A DNA stretch of 64,000 nt from Desulforadius tongensis. Lineage in GTDB: Bacteria > Bacillota > Desulfotomaculia > Desulfotomaculales > Desulfohalotomaculaceae. The translations under genes were made by a program, and so were the position numbers. The stretch spans positions 42,044 through 106,043 of the forward strand of contig NZ_JAFBCW010000007.1 of NCBI RefSeq assembly GCF_016907915.1, read 5' to 3'. Numbering within the stretch: the stretch's first letter is position 1; each line of letters starts with the position of its first letter. This document shows positions 52,789 through 61,471 of the stretch, in pieces. Under the pieces are notes generated by a model. It saw nothing but the letters and a program-made list of their open reading frames with translations. It did no database searches and was not told where the DNA came from.

Positions 52789-53541
52789 ATGTTTGATGAG
52801 TTAATTGCTGCCATACTGGGTGCCTGTATCGGTAGTTTTCTCAATGTTTGTATTTGCCGTATACCAAAGAAGCAATCGGTAATATACACCCCATCCCACT
52901 GTCCATGCTGCGGCCGTAAGCTGGGGGCGGCAGATTTGGTGCCTGTTTTTAGTTATCTGCTGCTGAAGGGCCGCTGTCGGTACTGTAAAGCTAAAATATC
53001 TCCCCGGTACCCGCTGGTGGAACTGCTTACGGCAGTACTTTTTCTTGCTGCCTACTCCTTTTGGGGGTGGCACTGGCAGACCGTTTCCATGGTGGTGTTT
53101 TTTTCTCTGCTTGTATCGGTGTCTGTAATTGATATTTATTATCAGATTATTCCCGACAGAATACTGCTGGCCGGTTCAATTATTGGATTGCCCTTTATCA
53201 TGCTTTCTTCTTTTGATAAGTTGATAAACGGTGCAGTTGGTTTTTTTGCCGCCGGGCTGCTGATGCTGGCCATTGCCCTGGCATCCAAGGGAGGCATGGG
53301 TGGCGGTGATATCAAGTTAAGTGCGGTAATGGGCCTGTTTTTGGGCTGGCAGAATGTTTTGGTAGCCCTGTTCATTGCTTTTTTAACCGGTGGTTTGAGC
53401 GGTGCTTTTCTGCTGGCTGCCGGGCTAAAGGAAAGAAGGGATGCTGTACCTTTTGGCCCTTACCTGGCTCTGGGCGGTTTAATTGCCGCTTTTGGAGGCA
53501 GTGAAATAATTAACTGGTATGTAAGTGTTTGCGGCTTGTAA
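52789..53541 (+). CDS. pilD: Prepilin peptidase PilD
   Basis: A 250-residue bifunctional prepilin leader peptidase/N-methyltransferase. The cytoplasmic zinc knuckle has C38/C41 and C63/C66; the two catalytic aspartates lie in VIDIYYQIIPD (about 114) and GGGD (about 174). Seven to eight membrane helices. The ATG at 52789 follows GGGAGG; the frame is open upstream only into the repeat. It is the only prepilin peptidase in the window and can serve both pilus sets. Confidence 0.94.
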   Translation: MFDELIAAILGACIGSFLNVCICRIPKKQSVIYTPSHCPCCGRKLGAADLVPVFSYLLLKGRCRYCKAKISPRYPLVELLTAVLFLAAYSFWGWHWQTVSMVVFFSLLVSVSVIDIYYQIIPDRILLAGSIIGLPFIMLSSFDKLINGAVGFFAAGLLMLAIALASKGGMGGGDIKLSAVMGLFLGWQNVLVALFIAFLTGGLSGAFLLAAGLKERRDAVPFGPYLALGGLIAAFGGSEIINWYVSVCGL

Positions 53542-53558
53542 TGAAGGGGTTAAGGTAA

Positions 53559-55229
53559 ATGTTTAATACCGGTTATATAAAGAAGCTGGGTCAGCTGCTG
53601 GTGGAAAATAAGTTTATTACTGCCGCACAATTAAACCGGGCTCTGCAGGAACAAAAACGAACCGGGGAAAGGCTGGACATTGTACTGGAAAAGTGGGGGT
53701 TGGTGTCGGAACAGGATATTGTTAATCTGCTGGAAAAGCAGCTGAATATACCCCGGGTGGTCATTCCCAACAAGGTGTCTGCTGCGGTGCTGCGGCTGAT
53801 ACCAGAAATGGTCATACGCCGTTATAAAGTGTTTCCTGTTAAAAAGGACGATGTTTTTCTAACGGTGGCCATGGCAGACCCACTGAACGCGCTGGTGATT
53901 GATGAGCTGCAGCAGATAACCAAATTTAAAATTACACCTGCTTTGGCTGCCCGGCAGCAGATTGACGCCGCCATTGCCCGTCACTTTGAATTGGTGCAGT
54001 TGGAACAGGAGTTAAAATTTCATGAAGATGAAATTGATTACAGCCGCTTGGCTGCGTACGGCAGTGAAGGGAACGAGTCTGCCGTTGTACGACTGGTCAA
54101 CTCAATAATAGATCAGGGCATAGCGGATGGGGCCAGTGATATTCATGTAGAACCACAGGAAGACTGTGTGCTGGTGCGGGAAAGGGTAGACGGTATATTA
54201 AGAGAAATGATGACCCTGCCCTACAGTGCCCGGCATTCCGTTGTTTCCCGCATTAAAATTCTGGCCCAACTGGATATTGCGGAAAAAAGATTACCCCAGG
54301 ATGGCCGGTTAATATATAAGAGCAGCATAGATCTTAGGATATCCACCATGCCCACTGTGTTCGGCGAAAAGGTGGTTATACGCATACTGCCGAGAAACCG
54401 TGAGCTGATGGACATTAATAAATTAGGCTTTAGTGATGGTAACCTGAAGACTTTTCGCAAATTAATTATCAGCAGCCATGGGATGATATTAATCACCGGG
54501 CCCACAGGCAGTGGGAAAACAACTACTTTGTACGCGGTGCTGAATGAGTTGAACTCACCGGAAAAAAATATAATTACTATCGAAGATCCGGTTGAATACA
54601 CCATAAAAGGGGTTAATCAAATCCCGGTTAATACCAAAACCGGGTTGAACTTTGCCACCGGTCTAAGGTCAATTCTTAGGCAGGACCCGGATGTGATTAT
54701 GGTGGGTGAAATCCGGGATCCGGAAACGGCAGAAATTGCAGTACGGGCTGCCACTACCGGTCATTTGGTTTTGTGTACCATGCATACCGGTGATGCCGCG
54801 GATGCCATTACCAGATTAACAGACATGGGCGTGCCTTCTTATTTGGTTGCCTCCACTGTAATTGGGGTGGTGGCCCAGAGACTGGTGCGAAAAATCTGCC
54901 CCAACTGCCGGGAAGTTTATTACCCTGAGCCCAATGATCCGGAACTGGTTTATGCCGGCATAGATAACCACCGTGCCCTGTACCGGGCCAAAGGGTGTGT
55001 GCACTGTGCCTATACGGGCTATTCCGGGCGTCTGGGTATTCATGAGATACTGGTGGCCAATAAGAGGGTTAAGGAATTGATAAATCAAAAAGCACCGGCG
55101 GGGGAGATAAAAAAGGTAAGTCTGGAAAGCGGCATGATTTCTATAAAACAGGATGGTGTTCAAAAGGCGCTGAATGCTTTAACCACACTGCAAGAAGTAA
55201 TGAGAGTAACCTATTCGGTGGTGGATTAA
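53559..55229 (+). CDS. pilB: Pilus assembly ATPase PilB/GspE (second set)
   Basis: A 556-residue extension ATPase with GspE-N domain (1-150), Walker A GPTGSGKT (about 314), Walker B PDVIMVGEIRDPETA and zinc knuckle CPNC/CVHC (about 447 and 480). It starts 17 bp after pilD. Base composition and codon use match the surrounding chromosome, unlike the copy at 48.7 kb. A terminator follows, so pilD-pilB is a unit separate from the pilC operon. Confidence 0.94.
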   Translation: MFNTGYIKKLGQLLVENKFITAAQLNRALQEQKRTGERLDIVLEKWGLVSEQDIVNLLEKQLNIPRVVIPNKVSAAVLRLIPEMVIRRYKVFPVKKDDVFLTVAMADPLNALVIDELQQITKFKITPALAARQQIDAAIARHFELVQLEQELKFHEDEIDYSRLAAYGSEGNESAVVRLVNSIIDQGIADGASDIHVEPQEDCVLVRERVDGILREMMTLPYSARHSVVSRIKILAQLDIAEKRLPQDGRLIYKSSIDLRISTMPTVFGEKVVIRILPRNRELMDINKLGFSDGNLKTFRKLIISSHGMILITGPTGSGKTTTLYAVLNELNSPEKNIITIEDPVEYTIKGVNQIPVNTKTGLNFATGLRSILRQDPDVIMVGEIRDPETAEIAVRAATTGHLVLCTMHTGDAADAITRLTDMGVPSYLVASTVIGVVAQRLVRKICPNCREVYYPEPNDPELVYAGIDNHRALYRAKGCVHCAYTGYSGRLGIHEILVANKRVKELINQKAPAGEIKKVSLESGMISIKQDGVQKALNALTTLQEVMRVTYSVVD

Positions 55230-55272
55230 CCCGTCGTTATTCTGTTTGAGGAATAACGGCGGGTTTGTTTAT
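55228..55272 (+). terminator. Intrinsic terminator after second pilB
   Basis: Stem AACCCGTCGTTATT / GAATAACGGCGGGTT followed by TGTTTATTT. Confidence 0.85.
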
Positions 55273-55399
55273 TTACCGCTTAGATTAAGATACCATTTTT
55301 CGGAGCAGTGCTAAAATTTTGTACATTTTTTACCAGAAATAGAAGGATTTTAGTTATATTTATAGAATATTAGCAAAATTACTAATTATCTGCAAAGCG

Positions 55400-56641
55400 G
55401 TGTTGACTGTGCTCCAGGAATTTTTATATCGGGCCAGGGATGTCAATGGTCAAGAAGTGACGGGAATAATTAGGGCGGAAGAAATAATGGCCGCTGCCAA
55501 TCGGCTGCGAAAGCAAAATTTATATATAACAAAATTGGAACCGGCATGGGGTGATACAAAAAACAAATACAACAACAGCGGCTTCTTTGACCGGTTTAAT
55601 GCTAAAGTGAGGGTTAAAGAACTGGCAGTATTCTGCCGCCAGCTGTCCACACTGCTTGCTGCTGGTGTGCCGGTATTAAGTGCATTAAATGTTTTAGCTG
55701 GGCAAACCGGCAACAAGTATTTCCAAAAAGCGTTGGCCGAAGTAATCAATAAGTTGCAGTCGGGACATGACATGGCTGAAGCATTAAAATCCTTTCCCAG
55801 TGTATTTCCGGCCATCTTTATCAGCATGGTAGAAGTGGGGGAAATGAACGGTGAGATGGACAGAACTTTTGCCCTGCTGGCCGGTTATTTTGAAAAAGAG
55901 GATGCAGTAAAGGAAAGCATAAAAACGGCACTAATTTACCCCGTAATAATTTTGTTTTTTTCCGTAGTTATGATAGTTACTTTAATGCTTTTTATACTAC
56001 CCATATTTGTGGAGATATTAAAAGAATTTAACATGGAATTACCGGCTGTAACGAAAATGGTGATATCTTTCAGCAGGTACATCGTTCACTATTGGTACCT
56101 GTTTCTGCTGGTACCGGTGGGTATAATTTGGGGCTGGTCGGTATTAATAAAAAATTATCATTTTAAAAAGATGGTAGACGGGTTAGTACTGCGCCTGCCG
56201 ATACTGGGCCCGCTGTTAATCAGAATAATTATTGCCCGCTTCAGTCGTTCTCTGGCAGATTTAATCCGTACCGGGGTGCCGCTGCTGCAGGCCCTTGATG
56301 TATCCCGGAAGATAATTAGCAATACTGTTATTAGCAGAGTGATAGAAAATGTCCGAAACAATGTCCGGCAGGGCGGTACTATGGCAGAGGAGCTGAAAAA
56401 AAGTACAGTTTTTCCACTTATGGTGACGCAGATGATAGTAATAGGAGAAAAAAGTGGGGCGGTTTACCAAATGCTTGATAAAATTGCAGATTTTTATGAA
56501 CGGGAATTGGATGTAAGTTTAGCCCGGTTACCTGCCATATTAGAACCGGTTCTAATAACTGTAACCGGGGGTATAGTCAGTTTAATTGTTTTGGCAATGG
56601 TGCTGCCTATGTTTAATATGCTGGGATCAGTTAACTATTAA
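55400..56641 (+). CDS. pilC: Pilus platform protein PilC/GspF (second set)
   Basis: A 413-residue GspF-type platform protein with the same two-half plan as the island copy (FCRQLSTLLAAGVPVLSAL and GEKSGAVYQMLDKIADFYE). Membrane helices near 180-205, 230-250 and 380-405. The start may be the GTG at 55400 or 55409; no strong ribosome site separates them. It begins an operon of pilC, five pilin-like genes and pilM-N-O. Confidence 0.93.
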   Translation: MLTVLQEFLYRARDVNGQEVTGIIRAEEIMAAANRLRKQNLYITKLEPAWGDTKNKYNNSGFFDRFNAKVRVKELAVFCRQLSTLLAAGVPVLSALNVLAGQTGNKYFQKALAEVINKLQSGHDMAEALKSFPSVFPAIFISMVEVGEMNGEMDRTFALLAGYFEKEDAVKESIKTALIYPVIILFFSVVMIVTLMLFILPIFVEILKEFNMELPAVTKMVISFSRYIVHYWYLFLLVPVGIIWGWSVLIKNYHFKKMVDGLVLRLPILGPLLIRIIIARFSRSLADLIRTGVPLLQALDVSRKIISNTVISRVIENVRNNVRQGGTMAEELKKSTVFPLMVTQMIVIGEKSGAVYQMLDKIADFYERELDVSLARLPAILEPVLITVTGGIVSLIVLAMVLPMFNMLGSVNY

Positions 56642-56668
56642 CTAATTTTTGGGGAAGGTGTACCTTCT

Positions 56669-57154
56669 ATGTTAAGTAGTATCTTTAAACCGCTGTCATC
56701 CCGTAGAGGTTTTACCATGTTAGAGCTGATGGTGGTGGTGCTGATCATTTGCTTATTGGCGGGCATGGCTATCCCCAGTTTTTCTCAACAGTATCAAAAG
56801 GCTAAAATAAGCAGGGCAACGGCAGAGTTAAAAACCATCAAAAATCTGGTGGAGCTTTACAAAATAGAAAATGAAAAATACCCTTCAACCGATAAGTTTG
56901 AAGAAATAGTTAAAGAAAACGGTTTTACTCACTGGGGAAACGATATGACAGATCCCTGGGACGGGTGCTATTGTTATCAAGTAAATAACCAAAAAAATAA
57001 ATTTGTATTATGGTCTGCCGGTCCCAGCGGGGAAAGCGGCGATGACATCATTTTTACCGAGGAAGATGATAAACCGGTCAAAAAGGATTTAACCCAGTGG
57101 GATAATATGGATAAGTCCGTGTCTAAAAAGGTGAATGACGGTGAAAATTCATAA
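56669..57154 (+). CDS. Major-pilin-like protein (GspG/PilA type)
   Basis: A 161-residue prepilin cleaved at G14/F15 (FTMLEL, Glu at +5). The C-terminal part ends with the DPWDGCYCY and SAGPSGE segments typical of GspG-type pseudopilins, in which a calcium site sits near the end. It is the best major-subunit candidate of the second set. GGGGAAGG precedes the ATG. Its 3' end overlaps the next pseudopilin gene by 20 bases. Confidence 0.88.
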   Translation: MLSSIFKPLSSRRGFTMLELMVVVLIICLLAGMAIPSFSQQYQKAKISRATAELKTIKNLVELYKIENEKYPSTDKFEEIVKENGFTHWGNDMTDPWDGCYCYQVNNQKNKFVLWSAGPSGESGDDIIFTEEDDKPVKKDLTQWDNMDKSVSKKVNDGENS

Positions 57155-57638
57155 ATTATTAAAAAACAGCCGTGGTTTTACATTGATTGAATTAATAATG
57201 GTCACTGTTATTTTAGGTATTGTTATTTCCGTAACAGTGCCCAATTTTTATGGCTATCTTAACGAACGCCGTTTGGAAACTGCTGCGCTGCAAATGGCCA
57301 GTGACATTCGTTATCTGCAGCAGCGGGCCTTGGCCGAAGAATCCGCTTCTTACGGCATTGCCTTTTATCCCCGGCAGGGAAAATATAACCTATATAAAAG
57401 TATCAAGATACTTAAATCAGTAAAACTGCCCCCCGGGGTTGATGTGGATAGAACCAGTTTTCGTGAAAACAGGCTGCAGATTAACGTAAAGGGGCTGCCC
57501 AGGGGCTGTGTTGGAGGCAGTGTATGTCTGGTCAGTAAAAACATACCTAAGGTTAAGTATGTGGTGGTGGCCAGCATCACCGGGAGAGTGCGTACCAGTG
57601 ATATAAAACCGGAGCGCACAGGGGGATGCGTGCAATGA
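57135..57638 (+). CDS. Pseudopilin, GspH/FimT type
   Basis: A 167-residue prepilin with cleavage at G14/F15 (FTLIEL) and the GspH-like run LETAALQMASDIRYLQQRALAEE after the membrane helix. Minor pilins of this type help start the pilus. It overlaps both neighbours slightly, which points to translational coupling through the pseudopilin block. Confidence 0.88.
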   Translation: MTVKIHKLLKNSRGFTLIELIMVTVILGIVISVTVPNFYGYLNERRLETAALQMASDIRYLQQRALAEESASYGIAFYPRQGKYNLYKSIKILKSVKLPPGVDVDRTSFRENRLQINVKGLPRGCVGGSVCLVSKNIPKVKYVVVASITGRVRTSDIKPERTGGCVQ

Positions 57639-58012
57639 AAATATTAATTAACCCAAAGGGTTTTACTTTGCTGGAAGTGATGACTGCACTGGCAATTATT
57701 ACACTGGTTGTGGTGCCTTTAAGCGAAATGTTTTTGCACAGCAAACGGGGTGCTGTTTCCAACTGGCGGACCATCCAAGCCATAAACATGGCTCAAGGTA
57801 TATTAGAAACTGTCAAAGCTAAAGATTACAGCCGGGTAAATTCCACCGTTTGGCAGGATATTGCCAACGCTCCTTCCGCTGAAAATTGGAGTTATCGTTT
57901 AGAAGTGACAAACGAAAGCTATAATTTAAAAAAGGTCACAGTGATACTGCGCTACCCTGAAAATGGAAAGCAAAAAGAGCTTTCCTTGACGATGCTTAAA
58001 GGGCTGAGGTGA
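57626..58012 (+). CDS. Minor pseudopilin, GspI/PilV type
   Basis: A 128-residue prepilin cleaved at G12/F13 (FTLLEV). The ATG at 57635 is better placed relative to GGGGG than the one at 57626. The AINMAQGILETVKAKDY segment and the short length fit GspI/PilV. It overlaps its neighbours by a few bases. Confidence 0.85.
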   Translation: MRAMKILINPKGFTLLEVMTALAIITLVVVPLSEMFLHSKRGAVSNWRTIQAINMAQGILETVKAKDYSRVNSTVWQDIANAPSAENWSYRLEVTNESYNLKKVTVILRYPENGKQKELSLTMLKGLR

Positions 58013-58656
58013 TTATTAGTGGGGATAAAAACCGGCGGGGATTTACTTTAATAGAACTGATGCTGGCTTTGATGCTCACCGGATTGATTGTAACTGCGGC
58101 GTTATTCTTTATGCTGCATAGTCATAATATTTGGCGGCAGGGGCAAAAAGAAATTGAACTGCAGGAAAACGTGCAAATTGCTATGGACAAAATGTGCCGG
58201 GATGTTAGAACCTGCAGTCAATTGATGTTTGAAAGTCAGAACGGTTTTCAACTTCATAGTGACAGCAAAGTGCTGAACTTTAAGAATGGTCACAAGCGTG
58301 TACGGTATTATGTGGATGATGAAAACGAGTTAACCAGAGAATTTAGCGGCATGGGACTGCCTGTATCCAGTCACATTAAAAAATTACGGTTGGAGTATTA
58401 CCGGCCCGATGGCAGCACCATTGCCGCCGGGGAGCCTGCCGGTGAGGTGGCAGTGGTGAAGATAATTCTAACCGGAGGCATGCCGGGGCTTAAAGACATC
58501 ACATTAATCACTTCCGTGGCCATTCGCACGTTTCAGGGCAGTTCCGTGCTGCAAACGACACTACCAAATGAGAAAAAGCCCCGGCAGCCATCTGCAGCAG
58601 CGAACATTTTCAGTGAGCAGCTGCCGGGCTTAGAAAGATACCATTTTGCAAATTAG
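58009..58656 (+). CDS. Minor pseudopilin, GspJ/PilW type
   Basis: A 215-residue prepilin cleaved at G11/F12 (FTLIEL) with the ELQENVQIAMDKMCRDVR helix typical of GspJ/PilW. The GTG start overlaps the previous stop by 4 bases. With GspH, I and the following GspK/PilX-like gene it completes a minor-pilin tip complex. Confidence 0.85.
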   Translation: MIISGDKNRRGFTLIELMLALMLTGLIVTAALFFMLHSHNIWRQGQKEIELQENVQIAMDKMCRDVRTCSQLMFESQNGFQLHSDSKVLNFKNGHKRVRYYVDDENELTREFSGMGLPVSSHIKKLRLEYYRPDGSTIAAGEPAGEVAVVKIILTGGMPGLKDITLITSVAIRTFQGSSVLQTTLPNEKKPRQPSAAANIFSEQLPGLERYHFAN

Positions 58657-58675
58657 AACCGGGGTGGGTGAATTA

Positions 58676-59119
58676 ATGCAGTTAAATAACCGGCATGGCC
58701 ATGTGATGCTGCTGGTAATGGTTGTATTAGCTGTGGTGCTGATGCTGGGCAGCAATTTTCTTTTGTTAACTAACCGCACAAAGGCCAGAACTATTTTAAA
58801 TCACCACCAGGTTCAGGTTTACTACATTGCTGATGCCGGTGTGGAAATGGTTCTGGCCAGGTTGAAAGAAAATTTTGACTGGCAGGCATGGGCTCAGGAA
58901 TTTAACACCCCGGTAGATTTTAACGGCGGCAGGATAAAAATTAAAGTACAAACGGTATCAAAAACCAAAGACCAAGTAAATGTAAAAATTACTTCGGAGG
59001 GGTATTACAAACAGGGCAAAAAAACACTGGTGGTTAAAGCACAGCTGCAAAAATTACCGCCAAGTGATAGTGTAACTATTACCATTCTCAGTTGGAAGGA
59101 AAAATACGGAGTATTCTAA
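58676..59119 (+). CDS. PilX/GspK-like minor pilin
   Basis: A 147-residue protein with a short leader, a hydrophobic helix (about 9-30) and a YYIADAGVEMVLARLK segment, the PilX_N/GspK hallmark. The classical G/F-T-L-x-E site is lacking (G8/H9), which is common in PilX-like members. The ATG at 58676 follows GGGGTGGG; the frame is open 30 bases upstream without a ribosome site. Confidence 0.8.
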   Translation: MQLNNRHGHVMLLVMVVLAVVLMLGSNFLLLTNRTKARTILNHHQVQVYYIADAGVEMVLARLKENFDWQAWAQEFNTPVDFNGGRIKIKVQTVSKTKDQVNVKITSEGYYKQGKKTLVVKAQLQKLPPSDSVTITILSWKEKYGVF

Positions 59120-59128
59120 ACTAAGGTT

Positions 59129-60055
59129 GTGACTGTTTTGAAGTTACCCAGGATATTAAAAAAGGACGCATTTGTCGGGGTGGATGTGGGGTATAAAACA
59201 GTAAAAATAGCCCAGGTAAAAATACAAAATAATAAACCGGTCATTACCGGGCTGGGCTGCAGCGCCTTAGAGAATAATATAAACAATTTGGGAACGGAAG
59301 AATTTGCTGGTGTCTTAAAGCACCTGCTTAACCAGATAAACTACCGGGAAGAAGCTGTTTTCACCGTCATGCCCTGCGACCAAATGCTGCTTAAAACAAC
59401 CGTTGTGCCCAATATGAAAGCGGAAGAAATGGAAACAGCAATGTATTTCGAGATCCGAAGCTTACTGCCGCCGGAGGCCCAGGATTGGGTGACCAGGCAT
59501 GTGCCCCTGAAACCGGGTGATGGTGAATTGGGTGAAGTGCCGGTTTTACTAGCTGCTGCCCCACGCCAGCGGGCGGTTCTGTTTTACGAGGCGTTCAAAC
59601 TGGCCGGTGCCCGTTTAAATGCCATTGATATACAGCCCTTTGCCCTGTGGCGCTTATCAAATCACTGGTGTGCTGATAGTAAAACCAGCTGTGCGATAAT
59701 GAATGTGGATGCCAATAATACACAAATGATAATAGTAAGAAACGGGTATATTCAGTACACACGGGTACTGGCAGCCGGCAGTGACCATACGGCAGAGAAC
59801 CATAACCCATTGATTGATGAAACCGCCAGGTCGCTGGAACTGTACAGCTTTCAATTTCCGCACCCGGTACAGCAAATAATTGTTACGGGTGAGGTGTCAA
59901 AAATGAAAGATTTTCCCCTCTGCCTTGCTGAAAAGCTGGATCTGCCGGTTGAAGTGGGAACTGCCCAGTTGGAAGTAACCAACCGGTTAAAACAGCAAAA
60001 TACCGCTTGTTATACAGTGGCAGTGGGATTGGCACTGGGAGGAGTATGGGGTTGA
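59129..60055 (+). CDS. pilM: Pilus assembly protein PilM
   Basis: A 308-residue actin-like cytoplasmic ATPase. The motifs FVGVDVGYKTVKIAQV and MYFEIRSLLPPEAQDWV (PilN-tail groove) and IVTGEVSKM are those of PilM. It is a stand-alone protein here, in contrast to the island's fusion. The stop overlaps the pilN start by 2 bases. Confidence 0.92.
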   Translation: MTVLKLPRILKKDAFVGVDVGYKTVKIAQVKIQNNKPVITGLGCSALENNINNLGTEEFAGVLKHLLNQINYREEAVFTVMPCDQMLLKTTVVPNMKAEEMETAMYFEIRSLLPPEAQDWVTRHVPLKPGDGELGEVPVLLAAAPRQRAVLFYEAFKLAGARLNAIDIQPFALWRLSNHWCADSKTSCAIMNVDANNTQMIIVRNGYIQYTRVLAAGSDHTAENHNPLIDETARSLELYSFQFPHPVQQIIVTGEVSKMKDFPLCLAEKLDLPVEVGTAQLEVTNRLKQQNTACYTVAVGLALGGVWG

Positions 60056-60741
60056 GATATAAAATTAACCTGCTGCCCAAAGAGCTGCAGCCCAAACCGT
60101 TAATCGATTTTGCTAAGCTGGCCCCTTTGATTTGTACGGCCCTGCTTATTTGTGCAATTACCGGCGGTTATTTAACCTTCATATTTAAGCTGCAGGCCAA
60201 GAAAGAAACATTAAATGCACTGCAGGCGGAACTGGCATCAGCGGCTCCGGTGGTTAACATGCTCAATGATACAAGAAGCCAAAAAGCAAAAAATAAACAA
60301 AAGATCGATCAGCTGCAGGATCTGCTGCAGGAAAATATTAATTGGTATACCCTGCTGGAGGATATTAACTATAATATTCCCCAAGACACCTGGTTAAATC
60401 AAATTAAATATACTGAAATAGAGATAGAAACTAAGAAAAAAAACAAAGTACCTCTGCAGGAACAGCAGGACCTAAACATAGAAGAACTAATAGAATACCA
60501 ATCAGACCCGGAAAAGAACAGGCCGGGCGAGCACGATAAAACAGTTATGTGTAAAAAAGCACTGATTATAAAGGGCAGCAGTGCTTCACTGTCTTCCACC
60601 GGGATGTTCATTTATAAACTGCAGCAGCTGCCCTATTTTGAAGATGTGATTTTGAAAAATGCTTGGAAAGTAAAAAAAGAGCAGCCTGTAATTTCTTTTA
60701 CCATCAATGCCATTTTTCCTGAAGGTGAAGGTAATGAGTAA
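60052..60741 (+). CDS. pilN: Pilus assembly protein PilN
   Basis: A 229-residue bitopic protein. The N-terminal tail KINLLPKELQP is the PilM-binding motif of PilN. A membrane helix (about 18-42), a coiled coil (45-95) and a ferredoxin-like domain follow. The TTG at 60052 has GGGAGGAG upstream and overlaps the pilM stop; the longer reading lies inside pilM. Confidence 0.9.
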   Translation: MRYKINLLPKELQPKPLIDFAKLAPLICTALLICAITGGYLTFIFKLQAKKETLNALQAELASAAPVVNMLNDTRSQKAKNKQKIDQLQDLLQENINWYTLLEDINYNIPQDTWLNQIKYTEIEIETKKKNKVPLQEQQDLNIEELIEYQSDPEKNRPGEHDKTVMCKKALIIKGSSASLSSTGMFIYKLQQLPYFEDVILKNAWKVKKEQPVISFTINAIFPEGEGNE

Positions 60742-61396
60742 ACTTACCATTAGGGAACGGGTACTGCTGCTGATACTGCTCGGCTTAGTTATAAGCTGCC
60801 TAATATATATCTGCCTGCTGGGGCCGCAAATAAGAGAATATTTAGCCTTGAGCCAAGAGATAAAAGATACTGCTCAAAAGCTGGAGCAGGCCAAAACCGC
60901 ATCGGGAAAACTGGTATTGGAAAAGAAGGCGGTGGGTATTACAAAAATAAGTTTAGAAGAAATGAAAAAAATGTTTACCCGGGAAATAAGAGACGGTAAG
61001 TTATTTATCAAATTAGATACCGAAGCAAAAAACAGAAATGTGGTGATAACAGAAATAATTACCGGTGAAATGACAGAACGGCAGTATTACCTGGAACAGC
61101 CGCTGGATATTACTGTTCTGGGGGATTACCGGAATGTGCTGTCATATATTCAATGGCTGGAGAACACCGCCCAGTGGGCCAATTACAGTGAGATAAAGCA
61201 GTTTATCATAGAACCGGATCAGGATGATACCGGTGAAAAAAACGTAATTGTAAAAAGTAATCTAACCCTGGTATTTTATTCTGATCCATCGCCCCGGGGA
61301 AAACTTCAGGTGCAGCACGCACCTGAAGATTCCATAGGCAGAAGAAATGTTTTTTTAGTTCCTGCACAGTACCATTTTTTGCATAATAATGATTAA
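60734..61396 (+). CDS. pilO: Pilus assembly protein PilO
   Basis: A 220-residue bitopic protein with a membrane helix (about 12-30), a coiled coil (35-65) and a C-terminal domain (LDITVLGDYRNVLSYIQWLE), the PilO plan. The ATG at 60734 follows GAAGGTGAAGG and overlaps pilN by 8 bases. It ends the second pilus operon. Confidence 0.9.
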   Translation: MSKLTIRERVLLLILLGLVISCLIYICLLGPQIREYLALSQEIKDTAQKLEQAKTASGKLVLEKKAVGITKISLEEMKKMFTREIRDGKLFIKLDTEAKNRNVVITEIITGEMTERQYYLEQPLDITVLGDYRNVLSYIQWLENTAQWANYSEIKQFIIEPDQDDTGEKNVIVKSNLTLVFYSDPSPRGKLQVQHAPEDSIGRRNVFLVPAQYHFLHNND

Positions 61397-61471
61397 AACG
61401 ATGGACAATAAACTAGCGCCGGTCTAATATATTAAATATACAGGATTTGGAATAGGTAGGGGTGTTAATAT

